Shown piece by piece: positions 61,486 through 64,000 of a stretch of DNA of 64,000 nucleotides. How positions within the stretch are numbered: position 1 is the stretch's first letter; the number at the start of each line of letters is the position of its first letter. The notes beneath the pieces were generated by a model. That model had not been told where the DNA came from and searched no databases. It saw only the letters and a program-made list of their open reading frames with translations. Source of the stretch: Lates calcarifer (taxonomy: Eukaryota > Chordata > Actinopteri > Centropomidae); assembly GCF_001640805.2 (NCBI RefSeq), contig NC_066851.1, positions 23,485,493 through 23,549,492 on the forward strand, written 5' to 3'. A program made the translations under genes and the position numbers.

Positions 61486-62049
61486 TGGAGGGATGGACGG
61501 GGATGACGGAGGGATGGATGGAGGAGAAAACAACAGAAAGACAGCATGTTTAGCTGTGTGGATTCTGCTGACACTAAATTGTAATTTCTTTCTATTTTTT
61601 ATTCTTCTTCTTAACACTTGTGCTAATGCTTATGACGACACAGATTAACATAAAACATCACCTAACTCATAACTGTCACCTTTTTAACCCTTTAGCAAAC
61701 TTTTCATCTTTAAACACCTTTTTGAAAATATCTTCACTTTCCAAGACATGTCCCCATTTTCCAAAAAGTGTCGTCACATTTCCTGTAAAAATGTCCTCAG
61801 TTTTTAAAATGTCTTATCTTTCTTAAAATTTAAGCTTTCTTAAAATGGCCCTTTTCCACAGCCGTCTTCACTTTCCAAAAATGTCTTTCAGTTTTCAAAT
61901 TTCCTTCAATTTCTAAAAACAAACAAACCAAAACTTGTTGAAAATCCTCTTGCTTTCCAAAAAAGTCAGTAAAAGACAAACACATTTCCAAATAAACAAG
62001 CAAGCATGCAAAAACACAATGTAGACTCTTCTTACACACATAAATGCAG

Positions 62050-62053
<4 letters not shown>

Positions 62054-62085
<32 letters not shown>

Positions 62086-62194
62086 GCAGCAGGGTCAGGA
62101 AGTAAAGAGATGCAGAGAAATTGAATTTTACCTGGAAGTCTGGAAGAGTTCGAGTTATTTATCACTGGAACAGTGTTAATGAAACACTGAAGCT

Positions 62195-62232
<38 letters not shown>
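62054..62232. repeat. (CA)n and (GT)n pair in opposite orientation
   Basis: CA at 62054-62082 and GT at 62196-62232, complementary across about 115 bases. A further GT run lies at 62661-62689. Confidence 0.9.
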
Positions 62233-62236
<4 letters not shown>

Positions 62237-62658
62237 AAAGGAGTATCATCCAACATGTTCCACCTTCTCTGAAGTGTTTAGATGATACTCAGATGAATTA
62301 ACAGAGAAGAAGATAAACACTAAATAAATGACTAAACTCACTGCTGGAGACCTCAGATGTTTTCTATCCCTCTCTCTCTCCATCCCTGCTCCCCTCTTTC
62401 TTCCTCTCTTTTTCTTTCCTTTGCTCTCATCCCTCCATCCTCCACCTAACATTAGCACTTTACCACTTTATTTTCTGTAATTAAAGCTTTGATTCAGTGA
62501 GTGTGGTGTTAAAATAGAAAAGAGAAATAGAAACACAGCAGAGCACAGTAAAGTCAGTCTGACCTTGTCTGTCATTCAGCATCTCCGAGCCAATCAGAGA
62601 CACTTCCACCTGCATGCTGCTGTGTCTTTAACCAATAAACTGCATTGTTCTCTGTCTA

Positions 62659-62691
<33 letters not shown>

Positions 62692-63589
62692 GCAGGGACT
62701 GGAGAAACGTTATTGATTTTTCAGGTGATCATCATTTTCTCTCCGTTCTCTCTTTGAGCTGGTTGACGTTTTTTCTTAATAGTGTTTTAGGTCTGCATCA
62801 CTAGAGCATGCTGGGAGATCAGCTAATTTAGCACAGAGATGTGTCAGGGACCTGTGTGTGTGTGTGTGTGTCACTGATGGTGTGTTTCAGATGCTAAACT
62901 GATGCTGCCTCCTTTTAATAAAATGTCAGTGTTGTGTATCTGTCAGATTTTGAGGAGGAAGGAGGAGCAGTGACTGCTGAGGTGCCCTTGAGCAAAGTGT
63001 AGTGTTGTATACAGTGATGATGTGGCTCTGTAGCTCATGGAAAAGCAAACAGGTTGAATCCACTCCAAACCAGAACTAGCACCCAGTGCTGGTGGAACAG
63101 GTCTTTGAGAGACCTGTCAATCAAACACACAGGCCCTAAAATGTACTTTCTCTCATTAAGTACCTCAGTAATAGTAGTACTATAGTAATACTTCTCTGAT
63201 TTAGTTATTCAGTATAGGTTTGGTTTGTACTGAATAAAGCAGTGTGACGTTAACAATCAGAGTCTCTCTGCTGCTAACGTTTGCTCTGCTTGTTTCTCTG
63301 TTTACTCAAGATCCAGACATCATTTCTACAACAGTTTAAAAGTTTAGTTTTTGAAGATTTGAAAATTTAAGAGGAAGAAATAAGTTAAATATTCATAGGA
63401 CGGAGAGAAGTGACCTGAACTTCATGTTTTTAGGTTAATACGACTGTTTCCCATCAGACACTCACTAATATAAAATCTGATTTATTGGAGTCATGAGTCA
63501 ACAATGTTCTGTCATCAGGATGAAAACAGCAGCTTTTCTTCTCGTGTCAGCTGTGCTGTAGGAAGCTGGTTTGAGATGAAGATATGTGG

Positions 63590-63740
63590 CGGGCGGTGGA
63601 GCCCGGTGCTGGGGGCAGGTGTTACAGCAGCCCCCATTAATACAGCTAATTAACATTAGCCACTATTCTAATTAACACGCAAACTAATTAGGAAATAATT
63701 AACCAACATAAAAGATCTGATCTTAATGAGGAAGAGTGAG
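63590..63740. promoter_or_regulatory. Candidate conserved noncoding block 16
   Basis: Six or more TAATT-type cores in 110 bases: cccattaatacagctaatta, cactattctaattaacacg, caaactaattaggaaataat and tctgatcttaatgagg. This is the tightest such cluster near the window end. Confidence 0.4.
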
Positions 63741-64000
63741 AGACGAGGTCGAGGTGGCGTCGCAGACAGACAGACAGAGGAGGGACTCACAGGGGGATTC
63801 TGGGAGTTTTAGGAAAAAAGGGGGTGAGATGAATGAAGGTTTGAGGGCTGAGCAGGTTCTAATGAGGCCAAATCTGCACCTTCAGGGAACTAAATCATCT
63901 CTTTATTTATTTACAACTGAAACCAAAAAACCACAGCCAGCGTGCCTTCAGTTGTTCAGGGTCATACATGATTTAAACGTCTCTGTAATCAGACGACTTG

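Larger units (their letters stand above)
41340..64000 (+). other. akap6: Presumed large akap6 intron, at least 22.6 kb, with no exon recognised
   Basis: No segment on either strand looks like a known protein with splice sites. It holds microsatellites, C/T-rich and A/G-rich tracts (42150-42630, 45470-46140, 53800-54640, 57880-58030) whose long open frames are low-complexity, interspersed repeats listed separately, and many candidate regulatory blocks. 49430-49515 and 58740-58830 also look like repeat relics. Mammalian AKAP6 has introns of tens of kilobases or more, so a long intron is expected. The gene could also end differently, but the open donor at 41340 requires a further exon. Confidence 0.6.

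Overview
The window is vertebrate nuclear DNA, almost certainly from a ray-finned fish and probably a percomorph. The evidence is split, spliced genes; a very high density of (CA)n/(GT)n microsatellites on both strands; several interspersed repeats of types I know from teleost genomes; and the close match of a conserved gene to vertebrate AKAP6. Family and repeat assignments rest on recognition, not on a database search. I found no bacterial, phage, CRISPR or viral content.

Layout. (1) Positions 1-1369, minus strand: a TRIM-family E3 ubiquitin ligase (RING, B-box, coiled coil, PRY-SPRY), cut by the window start and broken by three single-base insertions. A 5' untranslated exon ends at 1480 behind a 110-base intron. 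(2) About 1.56-15.96 kb: no coding exon seen; microsatellites and several interspersed-repeat copies. (3) 15,961-41,339, plus strand: eleven exons (713 codons) of akap6, the muscle A-kinase anchoring protein mAKAP. They match roughly residues 109 to 830 of the human protein as I recall it. Eight lie within 15.96-19.76 kb. A 10-kb intron, one exon, another 10-kb intron and two more exons follow. The first coding part (human residues 1-108) and everything after the first spectrin-like repeat are not seen. (4) 41.34-64 kb: no exon recognised. It is read as a very large akap6 intron holding microsatellites, polypyrimidine runs, repeat relics and many AT-rich, homeodomain-core-rich blocks that look like conserved noncoding elements.

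How the parts relate. mAKAP is a scaffold at the nuclear envelope of striated muscle and neurons. It gathers PKA, phosphodiesterase, calcineurin, adenylyl cyclase and other signalling enzymes. The exons here encode the N-terminal region and the first spectrin-like repeat. The TRIM remnant is unrelated in function and is transcribed in the opposite direction. It lies either upstream of akap6 or inside its 5' intron.

I see no convincing undescribed system. The most useful observations are a GC-AG intron and an ambiguous 112-base intron or frameshift in akap6, the pattern of three +1 insertions in the TRIM gene, several repeat families (one with long inverted ends), a decayed tandem array of about 65-base period, a perfect RFX X-box, and the candidate regulatory blocks.
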